A stretch of DNA of 64,000 nt. Origin: Streptomyces sp. NBC_00273 (GTDB lineage Bacteria; Actinomycetota; Actinomycetes; Streptomycetales; Streptomycetaceae). The stretch is taken from contig NZ_CP108067.1 of assembly GCF_036178145.1 (NCBI RefSeq), positions 9,253,001 through 9,317,000 on the forward strand. The letters run 5' to 3'. Both the position numbers and the translations under genes were made by a program. Below, in pieces: positions 44,045 to 52,244 of the stretch. The notes under the pieces are model-generated. The model searched no databases. It was given only the letters and a program-made list of their open reading frames with translations, and was not told where the DNA came from. Numbering within the stretch: position 1 is the stretch's first letter; each line of letters starts with the position of its first letter.

Positions 44045-44091
44045 GGCTGCCCGCCTGCGCTGCCCGGCTGCGCTGCCGCCGCCGGGCAGCC
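44045..44091. terminator. Hairpin between convergent genes
   Basis: GGCTGCCCG and CGGGCAGCC form a 9-bp stem around a GC-rich loop in the 92-bp gap between the caspase-like gene and the FMN reductase gene. Confidence 0.55.
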
Positions 44092-44117
44092 GCAGCCGGG
44101 GTGTGGGGCAGGCGGTC

Positions 44118-44690
44118 TCAGGCGGCTCGGTTCTTTCCTTCGTCGTGCTGGCGTGCGGTGCGTAGGGCGTGGCCCCACCACAGGAGGTCGTCGATGAGGA
44201 GGGTGGCGGCCTGTGCGGCGGCGTCGGTGTCGCGGGGTGCTCCGGTTTCGTCGAAGGGGAACTGGTGGAAGCTGACCGTTTCGCGGAGCGTGGTGGCGTG
44301 GAGTTCGGCGAAGACGGGGCGGAGTTGCTCGACGGCGCGCAGGCCGCCGGAGAGGCCGCCGTAGGACACGAAACCGACCGGTTTGCGCCGCCAGATCTGC
44401 CCGGCGATGTCGATGGCCTGTTTCAGGGAGGCGGGGAAGGAGTGGTTGTACTCGGGGGTGAGGACCACGTAGGCGTCCGCTAGGGCGAGGCGTTCGACGA
44501 ATGCGTGGCCGTGGGGTGTGAGGTCGGGGGTCCAGTGTGCCGGGAGGTCGGCGTCCGCGAGGTCGGCGACGGTGAGTTCGATGTCGGTGCGGGCGGCGGC
44601 GATGGTTTCGAACCAGCGGGCGACGGTGGGGCCCAACCGGCCTTCCCGGGTGCTGCCGACGACGAGTGCGATACGGAGGGGAGTGGTCAT
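44118..44690 (-). CDS. NADPH-dependent FMN reductase family protein
   Basis: 190 residues with the flavodoxin-like fold of the FMN_red family: FMN-phosphate loop GSTREGRLGP at about 12-21, PEYNHSFPASLKQAID near 80 and GFVSYGGLSGGLRAVEQLRP near 105. It reduces flavin, quinones or azo compounds with NAD(P)H. It is a single gene, convergent with the caspase-like gene and next to the same-strand kinase gene downstream of it in map order. Confidence 0.88.
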   Translation of the reverse strand: MTTPLRIALVVGSTREGRLGPTVARWFETIAAARTDIELTVADLADADLPAHWTPDLTPHGHAFVERLALADAYVVLTPEYNHSFPASLKQAIDIAGQIWRRKPVGFVSYGGLSGGLRAVEQLRPVFAELHATTLRETVSFHQFPFDETGAPRDTDAAAQAATLLIDDLLWWGHALRTARQHDEGKNRAA

Positions 44691-44781
44691 GACCTCATGT
44701 GTAGAACATCAAGTCCGGTTGAGGTCAAAGGACTGAGGGCCATGTGCTGCGGACCACGTGCGGTGGGTCATGGGAGGCGGG

Positions 44782-46416
44782 TCATGGGTTGCGGGTCAGC
44801 GCCGCGGGAGCGCCCGCCGACTGTGCACCCTCGGATTCCAGTGTGAGACGGTCCGGGTCCGTCATCGTCAGCACGTACAGGTTGCCCCGGGGGCAATCGA
44901 GGACCGCCGCACGGTCGGTGGGATGGCTGGTCGCCGCTTCGAACACCGCGCTGTTCCCGCGGATCTGCTGCAGCCGCAGGGCCTCGGTGCACCCCAGGTT
45001 CTGCCCGGTGGTGAGCTCCTTGAGGTCGCTGACCTGCCGGCCCACGAGCTCGCCCACCGCTCCGCCGTTCAGTGTGACGGTGACGGAGAACTCACCCGTG
45101 CGCGCCCGGGACACACCGTCCGCGTCGGGAGTTCCGGGTCCGGCACCCGACCACGTACCGGCCCACGCGGCCGGCAGTGCCCCCGCCGGACCCATTGCCG
45201 GCGCGGGTGAGGACGCCCCGGGGGAGGGTGTCCGGCGCTCGCCGTCGTCGCTGCCGTCGAGGTGTCCGGGGAGCCACACCGCGAGCGCGACGGCTGCGGC
45301 GACGATGGTGGCACCCGCGGCCGCGCCGGCGCCCCGCGAGCGCAGGACCGCCCGCCTCGGCCCGCGCCTCGGGGACACGGGGGAGTACGGCGGAGTCGGC
45401 GGAGGCGAGAGCGGTACGGGCACGGATGAGGGGGGAGAGCTGTCCGCGCCGGGAGTTCCGAGAGCGCTGTTTGCACGGGGGGTGCGGGGGGCGCTGGTTG
45501 GCGGTGGGGGCAGCGTGAGGAGATGGCGGAGCTCGGTCTCCCGGCGCCCGGCCTCGGCCGCCAGGGCCTGCGGCGCGGCGGGCCCCCAGCCCTGTGCCGG
45601 GCTGCCGCCGGCCAGCCGCGCCGCTATGTCCTCGGCAAGGGGACGTTGTTGCGGGTCCTTGGCCAGGCATTCCCTCACCAGCGCCCGGAGCGGCTGGGGT
45701 ACACCGTCGAGGTGCGGTTCGTCGTGCACGATCCGGTACAGCAGGGCCGGCAGGTCCAGTTCCTCGCCGTCCGCGAGGAAGGGACTGCGGCCGGTCGCCG
45801 CGTACACGAGTACCGCGGCGAGGGAGAACACGTCGGCCGCGGCCCCGGCCACCGCGCCGGTTGCCTGTTCCGGCGCCAGGAAACCGGGTGTGCCGATGAC
45901 CGTGCCGGTGCGGGTGTGCCGCGCGTCGCGGACCGTGCGGGCGATACCGAAGTCGATCAGGAAGGGCCGCTCCGTACCCAGCAGTACGTTCGCCGGTTTG
46001 ATGTCGCGGTGGACGACCCCTGCCGCCCGTACGCTGACCAGGGCCGCCGACAGTTCCTGTCCCAGCTGCCGGACGGCCGGGGCCTGCAACGGCCCCCATC
46101 CGCGTACCCAGTCACCCAGCGACGGCGCGGGCACGTACTCGGTCGCCAGCCACTGCGGGGAGGCCCCCGGTGCGCTGAAATCGACCACCGACACCGTCCA
46201 CGGGCTACGTACTCGGTCGCTGGTGCGTATCTCCCGGTCGAAGCGGTGCGCGAAGTCCGCTTCCAGGCTCAGCTCGCGGTGCACGGTCTTCAGCGCGAGC
46301 GCCCGCCCGGACATCGTCCGCGCCAGGAACACCTCACCCATGCCACCCGATCCGAGCCGTGCCAGCAGACGGTACCCGCCGATCTCCAGCGGGTCACCGG
46401 GCCGCAAAGACTCCAT
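44782..46416 (-). CDS. Membrane-anchored Ser/Thr protein kinase
   Basis: 544 residues. The kinase domain (about 14-270) has glycine loop LGSGGMGEVFLA, ATP lysine in LALKTVH, catalytic HRDIKPANVLL, DFGIA and APE (FLAPEQATG). A Pro/Ser-rich linker (about 295-345), one membrane helix (about 355-378, GAAAGATIVAAAVALAVWL) and an extracellular domain (about 420-544) with two Cys follow. The outer domain lacks PASTA repeats and probably senses something at the surface. GGGGAA precedes the ATG. Confidence 0.92.
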   Translation of the reverse strand: MESLRPGDPLEIGGYRLLARLGSGGMGEVFLARTMSGRALALKTVHRELSLEADFAHRFDREIRTSDRVRSPWTVSVVDFSAPGASPQWLATEYVPAPSLGDWVRGWGPLQAPAVRQLGQELSAALVSVRAAGVVHRDIKPANVLLGTERPFLIDFGIARTVRDARHTRTGTVIGTPGFLAPEQATGAVAGAAADVFSLAAVLVYAATGRSPFLADGEELDLPALLYRIVHDEPHLDGVPQPLRALVRECLAKDPQQRPLAEDIAARLAGGSPAQGWGPAAPQALAAEAGRRETELRHLLTLPPPPTSAPRTPRANSALGTPGADSSPPSSVPVPLSPPPTPPYSPVSPRRGPRRAVLRSRGAGAAAGATIVAAAVALAVWLPGHLDGSDDGERRTPSPGASSPAPAMGPAGALPAAWAGTWSGAGPGTPDADGVSRARTGEFSVTVTLNGGAVGELVGRQVSDLKELTTGQNLGCTEALRLQQIRGNSAVFEAATSHPTDRAAVLDCPRGNLYVLTMTDPDRLTLESEGAQSAGAPAALTRNP

Positions 46417-46610
46417 CAGTTCCCCCTGCCCCCGGCCGTTGCCGGACCGCGCCGCGCGGCCCGGGTGCCGGGCCGCCGTGATGGACCCTAGAGGACGAGA
46501 CCTCGCCGCGCCCGCTCAGGGGGAGTACGGCAGGACCCCCGCCCCGCCCGGCGAAGTACTTTCTGGTCGATCAGGGCAGCCCCGAGCTTCCCACCGAGGT
46601 CCTTCGGGCG

Positions 46611-47084
46611 GTGGCCTGGGACGCTCTGCACCGTCGCGACGGCAGGCATGGACGGATCGGCGTCGAGATCGGATCCGACCTCAGCTTCACAGTGGAGAGC
46701 GATCAGCGTCCCGGCGCCGATGCACAGGAGAGGCTCCTGCCGCGGTTCTTCGGTTCCCTGCTCGACCTGTTCGACGTGCAGCGCTGGGCTCCCTCCGCGG
46801 CTGCCGCACTCAGCGTCCGTACGGTCATCGAGGTGTGGCTGGATGGCCACGGCCTTCGTCAGGAGCTGGTCGGGATGGCCCCGACCGGCCCACCGGAAGA
46901 GTTCTCAGCGCCGAAACCGGTCGGGACCCGGACCACGTTCCACCTCGATCCGTCATTCTGCGGTGCGGGCGAGGCCATTGCCTGGGCGCTGCGACCCGAA
47001 GAACTGCACGGAGAAGCGTGCAGGGAACACCCTTCCCCCACGACGTTCCCGATCTACGATCTGCGATCTCCGCTCGGAGACTGA
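46611..47084 (+). CDS. GHKL/gyrase-B-like ATPase fragment
   Basis: 157 residues from a GTG with no good ribosome site. The segment LSVRTVIEVWLDGHGLRQEL then PVGTRTTFHLDPSFC has the strand order and GTxxxF motif of the GyrB/ParE ATPase domain, but the N-terminal Bergerat motifs are missing. Protein-like sequence continues upstream of the GTG in frame (AKYFLVDQGSPELPTEVLRA) to a stop near 46480 without any start codon. This is therefore likely the 3' part of a decayed gene or a gene with an unusual start. Confidence 0.5.
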   Translation: MAWDALHRRDGRHGRIGVEIGSDLSFTVESDQRPGADAQERLLPRFFGSLLDLFDVQRWAPSAAAALSVRTVIEVWLDGHGLRQELVGMAPTGPPEEFSAPKPVGTRTTFHLDPSFCGAGEAIAWALRPEELHGEACREHPSPTTFPIYDLRSPLGD

Positions 47085-47130
47085 GGAGCCACTCAGCAAG
47101 TAGGACTCGTGGCTGTCCCGCAATGACCGC

Positions 47131-47679
47131 TCATGGCTCCGGGAACGGCGGGGTGCCGTCCATCACCAGCAACAACTTCCGAGCAGGTGTCGCCTCTTCC
47201 GGCCGTACGGAGGAGGCGACACCCGTGATGACTGACCGGCCCGCGTACACGGCTGTCCTTGCGGCTGCCTCCCAGCCCGTTTGCTGCCGGTAGCTCGCCT
47301 CGTGCTTGCGGCCCTGGGCCGCCGCAGCGGCGGAGTGCCACTGGTCGGTCCGGCAGATCCTCTCCAGCAGGTCCAACAACTCGGCCTTGCAAGCCACGTG
47401 CGGGGACCCGACCAGTTCGAGTAGGAACGGGACCGTGTGAGCCGTCGCCTCGCCAACGACGAACCCCAGCGCACAGATGGCGTCGCCCAGGTCATCGACG
47501 GCGATACGGGCCGTGTCCTGATCTCCGTGTGCGATCCGGGACAGCAGTGGGGGAATACCGCAGGCCGCAGCCCCCGTCGCGTCGTGCAGTTCTCCCCATC
47601 GGACCCCGGAGACGCCCCTCAACAGACTTCCCACGTCCTGCTCCTGATCCCTCGCCGGATGGACGAGCGGACCGAACAT
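47131..47679 (-). CDS. Hypothetical protein with HEAT-like helices
   Basis: 182 residues, mostly helical: DTARIAVDDLGDAICALGFV then AHTVPFLLELVG and CKAELLDLLERICRTD resemble HEAT-repeat pairs seen in actinobacterial immunity-type proteins. No signal peptide. The ATG at 47679 has GAGG eight bases upstream. It is convergent with the GHKL-like fragment. I do not recognise a named family. Confidence 0.6.
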   Translation of the reverse strand: MFGPLVHPARDQEQDVGSLLRGVSGVRWGELHDATGAAACGIPPLLSRIAHGDQDTARIAVDDLGDAICALGFVVGEATAHTVPFLLELVGSPHVACKAELLDLLERICRTDQWHSAAAAAQGRKHEASYRQQTGWEAAARTAVYAGRSVITGVASSVRPEEATPARKLLLVMDGTPPFPEP

Positions 47680-47919
47680 CGGCCGACCTCGCCCGCACCC
47701 GCCCCCATACGCGCGCTGACGTTCGGGCGCAGGCTATCGCCTTGGTTGAGTCAGAACCCGAGCGGGCGCGAATCAAGCCGGCCGTGCGGCAGTTGGGGGA
47801 GCGAGCGGTACGGAGCGGGGGCGTCCGGATGTCTTGTCCGACCTGTGATCCGATTTTCGGACATGCGCCCCATCAGACCCTCTAATCTGAGCATGTTCAA
47901 AACGAGGGGGAATCGAGAA

Positions 47920-49473
47920 GTGAAGATCAAGCGCATCGCCGCCGTCGCGGCCGCGGCCGTCGTCGGTCCGGTCCTGCTCACCACGCCCGCGATGGCCGAG
48001 GAGCAGAGGCAGCCGGCCGTGACCACGCCGGACGCCGCGCCGAAGGGCGACACGGCACCGGCCGCCGGGGAGAAGGCGGGGACGGCGGAGACGGAGAAGC
48101 CCGCGACCACCGGCACTTCGGCCGAGCGGCCGGCCGCCGGGTCCGCGGTGGCGCCGCCGGCCGTTCCGCAGCCGCCGGCCGTTCCGCAGCCGCCGGCCGC
48201 CCAGACACCCGTACCCCCGGCCGCCGGGACGCCCGTCGCCCCGGCCGCCGGAACGCCCGTCGCCCCGGCCGCCGGAACGCCGGCGAAGGACTCCGCGGGC
48301 CCTGCGACCGAGGACCCCGACCAAGAGCTGCCCACCGGGATGCTCATGGGGCCCGAAGTCAGCGTGCAGGGGATCCCGAAGGCCGGTTTCAAGGCCGACG
48401 GCAGCTGGACCCCGCTGACCGTGCAGGTCGACAACTCGGGCCACGTCGCGGTCGCGAACTACACGCCCGAGATCTCCGTCACGCAGCGGGACGGGAAGAT
48501 CAAGGCCTCGCAGGTCAAGGTCGAGCAGCGGGTCACCGCCGGGGACGGATCCGTCTCCTGGCAGCCGGCGAAGCTGGTCCAAGGCCCGCAGTTCGGCCAC
48601 GGGTTCAACTACAAGCTCGCGACGACCACCTCCGTGGCCGTCGACGCCGTCTACGGCATCGACGTGCGGATCAGCTTCGCCGTGGACACCCCGGTCGTCG
48701 CCTTCGACCTCACCGCCGACGGCACGAGCCGCATCGGCGGCAAGACCAGTGCCTCGCCCACGTCCTGGTACAGCACCGCGATCACGGGTGCGACCCCCGA
48801 CAACGACCAGCCCGTGGTGACCGAGGGCCCCGAGCTCACCATCGGCGGCCTGCCCGGCGGCCTCGCCGTGGGCGGGGCCTGGCAGGACCTCACCGTCCAC
48901 GTCGACAACTCCGGCAAGCCGGCCCTGGACGACTTCCACCTGTACTTCACCCTCGCCCGGCCCGACTGGGTCCCGACGGAAGGCGAGAAGCTGGAGGTCG
49001 AGGTCTACGGTAAGAACGGCTGGGAGCGCGCGGAACTCGGCTACAGCGACGGCTACTACATCGTCAACCACCTGGCCGGTGGCCGCGTCCCCGCGGGCAA
49101 GGCCTTCGACGTCAAGCTGCGCATCCGGTTCGCAGCCGACACCCCGCTCGGCTACGCGCAGTTCCAGGCGTCCGGCACGCTCCTCGAGATCGGCTCGCAC
49201 CTTCGCAGTGCCAGCCGCCCGGTCCTGGTGAAGATCCTCGCCGCCGACCCGAACACCGGCAACCAGCCCGGCCCGAACGGCGGCACCACCACGCCGATCA
49301 GCGACACGGGCAGCACCGGCCAGGCCGGAACCACCACCGGGGCCGGCGGCGAGCTCGCCGCCACCGGCGCCGACGCGGCCACCAGTTGGGCGCTCGGAGG
49401 TGCTGGTGTGGCGCTGGCCATGGGCGCGGCCCTGGTTGCCGGCACCGGCCGCCGCCGCCGTACGACGGTCTGA
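47920..49473 (+). CDS. Sortase-anchored surface protein with two duplicated domains
   Basis: 517 residues: signal peptide (about 1-26, KIKRIAAVAAAAVVGPVLLT), a Pro/Ala-rich stalk (about 40-130), two homologous domains (about 142-290 and 302-460) that both start GPE(V/L)xxxGxP and contain VDNSG, and a C-terminal sorting signal LAATG, hydrophobic span and RRRR. LAxTG is the class E sortase signal of Streptomyces, so it is fixed to peptidoglycan. No catalytic motif was seen. AGGGGG precedes the GTG at 47920, and an ATG at 47893 is the alternative. Direct DNA repeats build the stalk. Confidence 0.8.
   Translation: MKIKRIAAVAAAAVVGPVLLTTPAMAEEQRQPAVTTPDAAPKGDTAPAAGEKAGTAETEKPATTGTSAERPAAGSAVAPPAVPQPPAVPQPPAAQTPVPPAAGTPVAPAAGTPVAPAAGTPAKDSAGPATEDPDQELPTGMLMGPEVSVQGIPKAGFKADGSWTPLTVQVDNSGHVAVANYTPEISVTQRDGKIKASQVKVEQRVTAGDGSVSWQPAKLVQGPQFGHGFNYKLATTTSVAVDAVYGIDVRISFAVDTPVVAFDLTADGTSRIGGKTSASPTSWYSTAITGATPDNDQPVVTEGPELTIGGLPGGLAVGGAWQDLTVHVDNSGKPALDDFHLYFTLARPDWVPTEGEKLEVEVYGKNGWERAELGYSDGYYIVNHLAGGRVPAGKAFDVKLRIRFAADTPLGYAQFQASGTLLEIGSHLRSASRPVLVKILAADPNTGNQPGPNGGTTTPISDTGSTGQAGTTTGAGGELAATGADAATSWALGGAGVALAMGAALVAGTGRRRRTTV
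48154..48283 (+). repeat. Tandem repeats coding for the Pro/Ala stalk
   Basis: Two exact copies of an 18-bp unit (48154-48189; peptide PPAVPQ) are followed, after a short gap, by two and a half copies of a 24-bp unit (from 48217; peptide PAAGTPVA). Such units vary in number between strains by slippage. Confidence 0.8.
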
Positions 49474-49494
49474 ACGGCCACCCTCAGCACGTGA

Positions 49495-49530
49495 AGGGGC
49501 CTGCGGGGGGATGCCCCCCCGCAGGCCCCT
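49495..49530 (+). terminator. Strong terminator of the surface-protein gene
   Basis: AGGGGCCTGCGGGGGG and CCCCCCGCAGGCCCCT form a perfect 16-bp stem with a 4-base loop, 22 bp after the stop. Confidence 0.85.
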
Positions 49531-49709
49531 CCGCGCGTGCACCGGGCCCCACCATCGGCGGACCCATTCGTGGGGTGGGGGTCGGTCGGGATGGTCGGCC
49601 GCGACATGGGCGGCAGAGCAGCCCGTGGGAACGCGTTCGACCGAGATCCGCCTGCCGTGAACGGTCGGGCGGACATTACGGTAGGGCGCGATGACCTACG
49701 TGTGGGGGG

Positions 49710-49946
49710 ATGCGGACGGTGCCAAGGTCGATGCGCCGGTGGCTGTGGGGTGGTTGGGCAGCGCTGGTCCTGCTCGGTGGCGCGGCCACCCTGTACTTGG
49801 AGGACGGAGCAGGCGCTCCGGCAGAGCCACATCGATGGCAGCGCCCTTCCTCACCCTCACAAGAACCGCTCCCTTGCCCGACTTCCACCCTGGAGGCGCC
49901 GGCGCCGGAGACTCGCAGCAAATGCTTCTTCTGGGAGCGGGGATAG
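49710..49946 (+). CDS. Small single-helix membrane protein, possibly frameshifted
   Basis: 78 residues with one membrane helix (RRWLWGGWAALVLLGGAATL) and a polar tail ending CFFWERG. The ATG at 49710 follows GGGGGG closely, and the ATG at 49731 has AAGG. Another frame (to 50128) continues with a Pro/Ser/Thr-rich segment that would make a natural longer extracellular tail, so a frameshift near 49850-49900 is possible. Unrecognised. Confidence 0.4.
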   Translation: MRTVPRSMRRWLWGGWAALVLLGGAATLYLEDGAGAPAEPHRWQRPSSPSQEPLPCPTSTLEAPAPETRSKCFFWERG

Positions 49947-50180
49947 ACGGCTCACCGCTGACCGGGGCCGGAACGGTGCTGCCGGATGATGAGACAACCA
50001 CTTGCAGAAGATCGTCGCCGGAACCAGCGTCGCCTGACCCCAGCCCCGCGGAAACGGCAGCTACCGCCTCGGCGACTTCCGAGGTCACCACCCGACAAGA
50101 ACCGGTCTCGACCGAGAACGGCGGCTGACCGCCCGGGCCGGTGGGGAGCGTCGCCTGCAGAGGCGGGCGAGGAGGCGGGC

Positions 50181-51224
50181 GTGCTGCGGTTTCACTTCAC
50201 TGCAGAGGATCTGGCGCTGGTGCGGGTCACTGTTCTGGGTCCCCTCGCGGAGACGCAGCTGAGTTTGTGGAACCTCCAGCGGCGTGACGGCAAGGCACTG
50301 TACGGCGGCTGGCGCATGCGCACCGGCCCGCTGGTCACCAGCGACGGGCCGGACACCGCACGGTTCCTCAGCCGCCCCGCCGGGGGGCTGGTGGATCTGT
50401 TCACCCTGGTCGGCGCGGCAGGCTGTATGGACGAGGGGGTAGAGCGGCTGAGCAGTGCGCCCGACCGTCGGCTGCGCGCGGAGTTCGCCGTCCTTCCGCC
50501 CACGGACAGGTGGCGGGCGCCGTGGCTGACCGAAGCGATGCATGCCGACCCGCGGGCCGTACGAAGGCTGGCCGCCGCACTGCAGGACTGCCACCGCGTC
50601 GCGGTGGCCCCGTACTGGGGGCGAATCCACCAGCACCTGGACGGGGAAGTGGCCCGGCGCGGGAGGCTCATGGTGGAGGGCGGGGTGGGGGCACTGCTGA
50701 ACAGCCTGCGCCCGATGGCCTTGTGGAAGGCGCCCGTGCTGGAGATCCCGGGCTACCGGCCGCTGGCCCACCCGGATGCCGACTTCCACCTGGCGGGTCG
50801 TCCGCTCGTTCTGGCTCCATCGGTGTTCTGCGGGCCGGTTCCCCAGTTGTTCGCCAGCCTCCAGTCCGACACGGTCGTCATGGTGTATCCGGCGCTGAAC
50901 AACCCGGTGGAGGCGGCAGGCCTATGGGCTCCCCCCGCCGATTCGCGCCAGGTCGATTCCCCCGTACCACCCGCTCTGTCCGCGCTCCTCGGCCGTACCA
51001 GGGCGGTCGTGTTGTGCGTGATAGCCGACCATCCGGCATGCACCACTACGCAGCTCGCCCAAAGGGCGGGCATCTCACCTGCTAGCGCGAGCGAGCACGC
51101 CACCACGCTGCGCAGTGCCGGGCTGACCACCCTCACCCGGGAGCGGAAGGCCGCCCTTCACACGTTGACCCGTTTCGGTCTCGCCCTGCTGAACTCCAAC
51201 GGCTCGGCCCCGTCCAGTACCTGA
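50181..51224 (+). CDS. ArsR-like winged-helix regulator with a large N-terminal domain
   Basis: 347 residues. The N-terminal 260 residues (starting LRFHFTAEDLALVRVTVLGP) are the actinobacterial domain often found before ArsR-type helices. The C-terminal 90 residues have the winged helix CTTTQLAQRAGISPASASEH followed by LRSAGLTTLTRERKAALHTL. No metal-binding Cys pair is evident in the recognition helix. The GTG has GAGGAGG upstream, and the open frame back to 49986 is not needed. Targets are unknown. Confidence 0.82.
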   Translation: MLRFHFTAEDLALVRVTVLGPLAETQLSLWNLQRRDGKALYGGWRMRTGPLVTSDGPDTARFLSRPAGGLVDLFTLVGAAGCMDEGVERLSSAPDRRLRAEFAVLPPTDRWRAPWLTEAMHADPRAVRRLAAALQDCHRVAVAPYWGRIHQHLDGEVARRGRLMVEGGVGALLNSLRPMALWKAPVLEIPGYRPLAHPDADFHLAGRPLVLAPSVFCGPVPQLFASLQSDTVVMVYPALNNPVEAAGLWAPPADSRQVDSPVPPALSALLGRTRAVVLCVIADHPACTTTQLAQRAGISPASASEHATTLRSAGLTTLTRERKAALHTLTRFGLALLNSNGSAPSST

Positions 51225-51309
51225 ACACGAACCCTGCTCCCCGGGGCCGGCCCGCGTTCGGCAGGGCGAAACGGGCCAACCGCGCCGAACGCGCCGGCGT
51301 GACTGCGGG

Positions 51310-51975
51310 TCAGTTGCTGCGGGCGGTGATGTCGCCGTAGGAGGTGGTGGCGCGGATGGTGAGGCCGGCGCCGTCGGCGTTGGTGAGGGCGTTGTGGATG
51401 CGGCCGTAGGCGGTGCCGGCGTCGAGGGTGGCGGAGACCCCGCGGGCGGCGCCGACGGTGATGTCGCCGGCCTGGGTGGTCAGTTCGACGGTGCCGCGCT
51501 GGGCCTCGGCGATCTGCAGGTCGCCCTTCTGGGTGGTGATCCGGGCGGCGCCGCGCAGGCGTCCGACGGAGACGTCCCCGGCCATCAGGGTGAGGTGGGC
51601 GCTCGCGGTCTCGTCGAGGTCGACCGTGCCGTGGGCGCTCTCGTAGGTGACGTCGCCGAGGCGCCCGGTGCTGCGGAACTCGGCGGTCGCGGTCTTCGCT
51701 TCGACGCGGGAGTCGGCGGGGAGTTGGACGGTGATCTTGACGGATCCCGGGTTGCTGATGATCGGGCTCTTCGCGGGTGCGGCGGCGATCCGCAGTACAC
51801 CGTCCTGGCACGTGGCGGTGGTCTGCTCTGCGGCCTTCACGTCGCGGCTGTTGGAGGCGTCGACGGGCAGGATCTCGACGGTGGTGTCGGCCCGGTCGGC
51901 GGCGATGAAGTGGATGAGGCCGGCAGGGACGTCCAGGACGGCGGTGATCGGGGTGGCGGTGGCGAACTTCTGCAT
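51310..51975 (-). CDS. DUF4097-family beta-repeat protein
   Basis: 221 residues made of short beta-strand repeats (VTYESAHGTVDLDE, AARITTQKGDLQIAEA, VELTTQAGDITVGAARG, ATTSYGDITARSN), the DUF4097 beta-helix pattern. No signal peptide or anchor. GGAGAAG lies five bases before the ATG. Its upstream region carries CATTGCAA motifs that also occur before the regulator at 62.5-63.2 kb. In streptomycetes such proteins are usually encoded beside their own regulator, which here seems to be lost. Confidence 0.8.
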   Translation of the reverse strand: MQKFATATPITAVLDVPAGLIHFIAADRADTTVEILPVDASNSRDVKAAEQTTATCQDGVLRIAAAPAKSPIISNPGSVKITVQLPADSRVEAKTATAEFRSTGRLGDVTYESAHGTVDLDETASAHLTLMAGDVSVGRLRGAARITTQKGDLQIAEAQRGTVELTTQAGDITVGAARGVSATLDAGTAYGRIHNALTNADGAGLTIRATTSYGDITARSN

Positions 51976-52244
51976 GGTGCTTCTCCTTCATCAGCGGCTG
52001 CGCTCCGTGCGCCCCGCGGTTTCTGATGAACGAAAAGCTACGTTGCATTCAAGAATCTGGCAACAGACTCGTTGCCCCGTAATCACGTTCGTGCAGGTCA
52101 TGGTGGGGATTTCATTGCAATGGTTTCGAGCTTAACGCAACAACCCCCACACCATATCGTTGCAATGGAGTGGGGGTGAATGCTCCGGTGAGGAGGAGGC
52201 CGTGCCTGCCGGCGGTCCCGCAGCACGCCTGACTGTCGGTCTGT
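51976..52244. other. AT-richer intergenic region with CATTGCAA motifs and a lost gene start
   Basis: CATTGCAA occurs at 52113-52120 (as palindrome CATTGCAATG) and inverted at 52160-52167, with a GTTGCATT variant near 52042. On the plus strand AGGAGGAGG (52191-52199) followed by GTG (52202) opens a frame beginning VPAGGPAARLT that runs into the antisense of the peptidase gene. This looks like the surviving 5' end of a deleted divergent gene. Confidence 0.5.
52113..52167. promoter_or_regulatory. Pair of CATTGCAA operator-like motifs
   Basis: One copy forward (52113-52120, extended to the palindrome CATTGCAATG) and one reversed (52160-52167), both upstream of the DUF4097 gene. The same octamer stands twice before the two-domain regulator at the end of the window. 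Confidence 0.5.
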
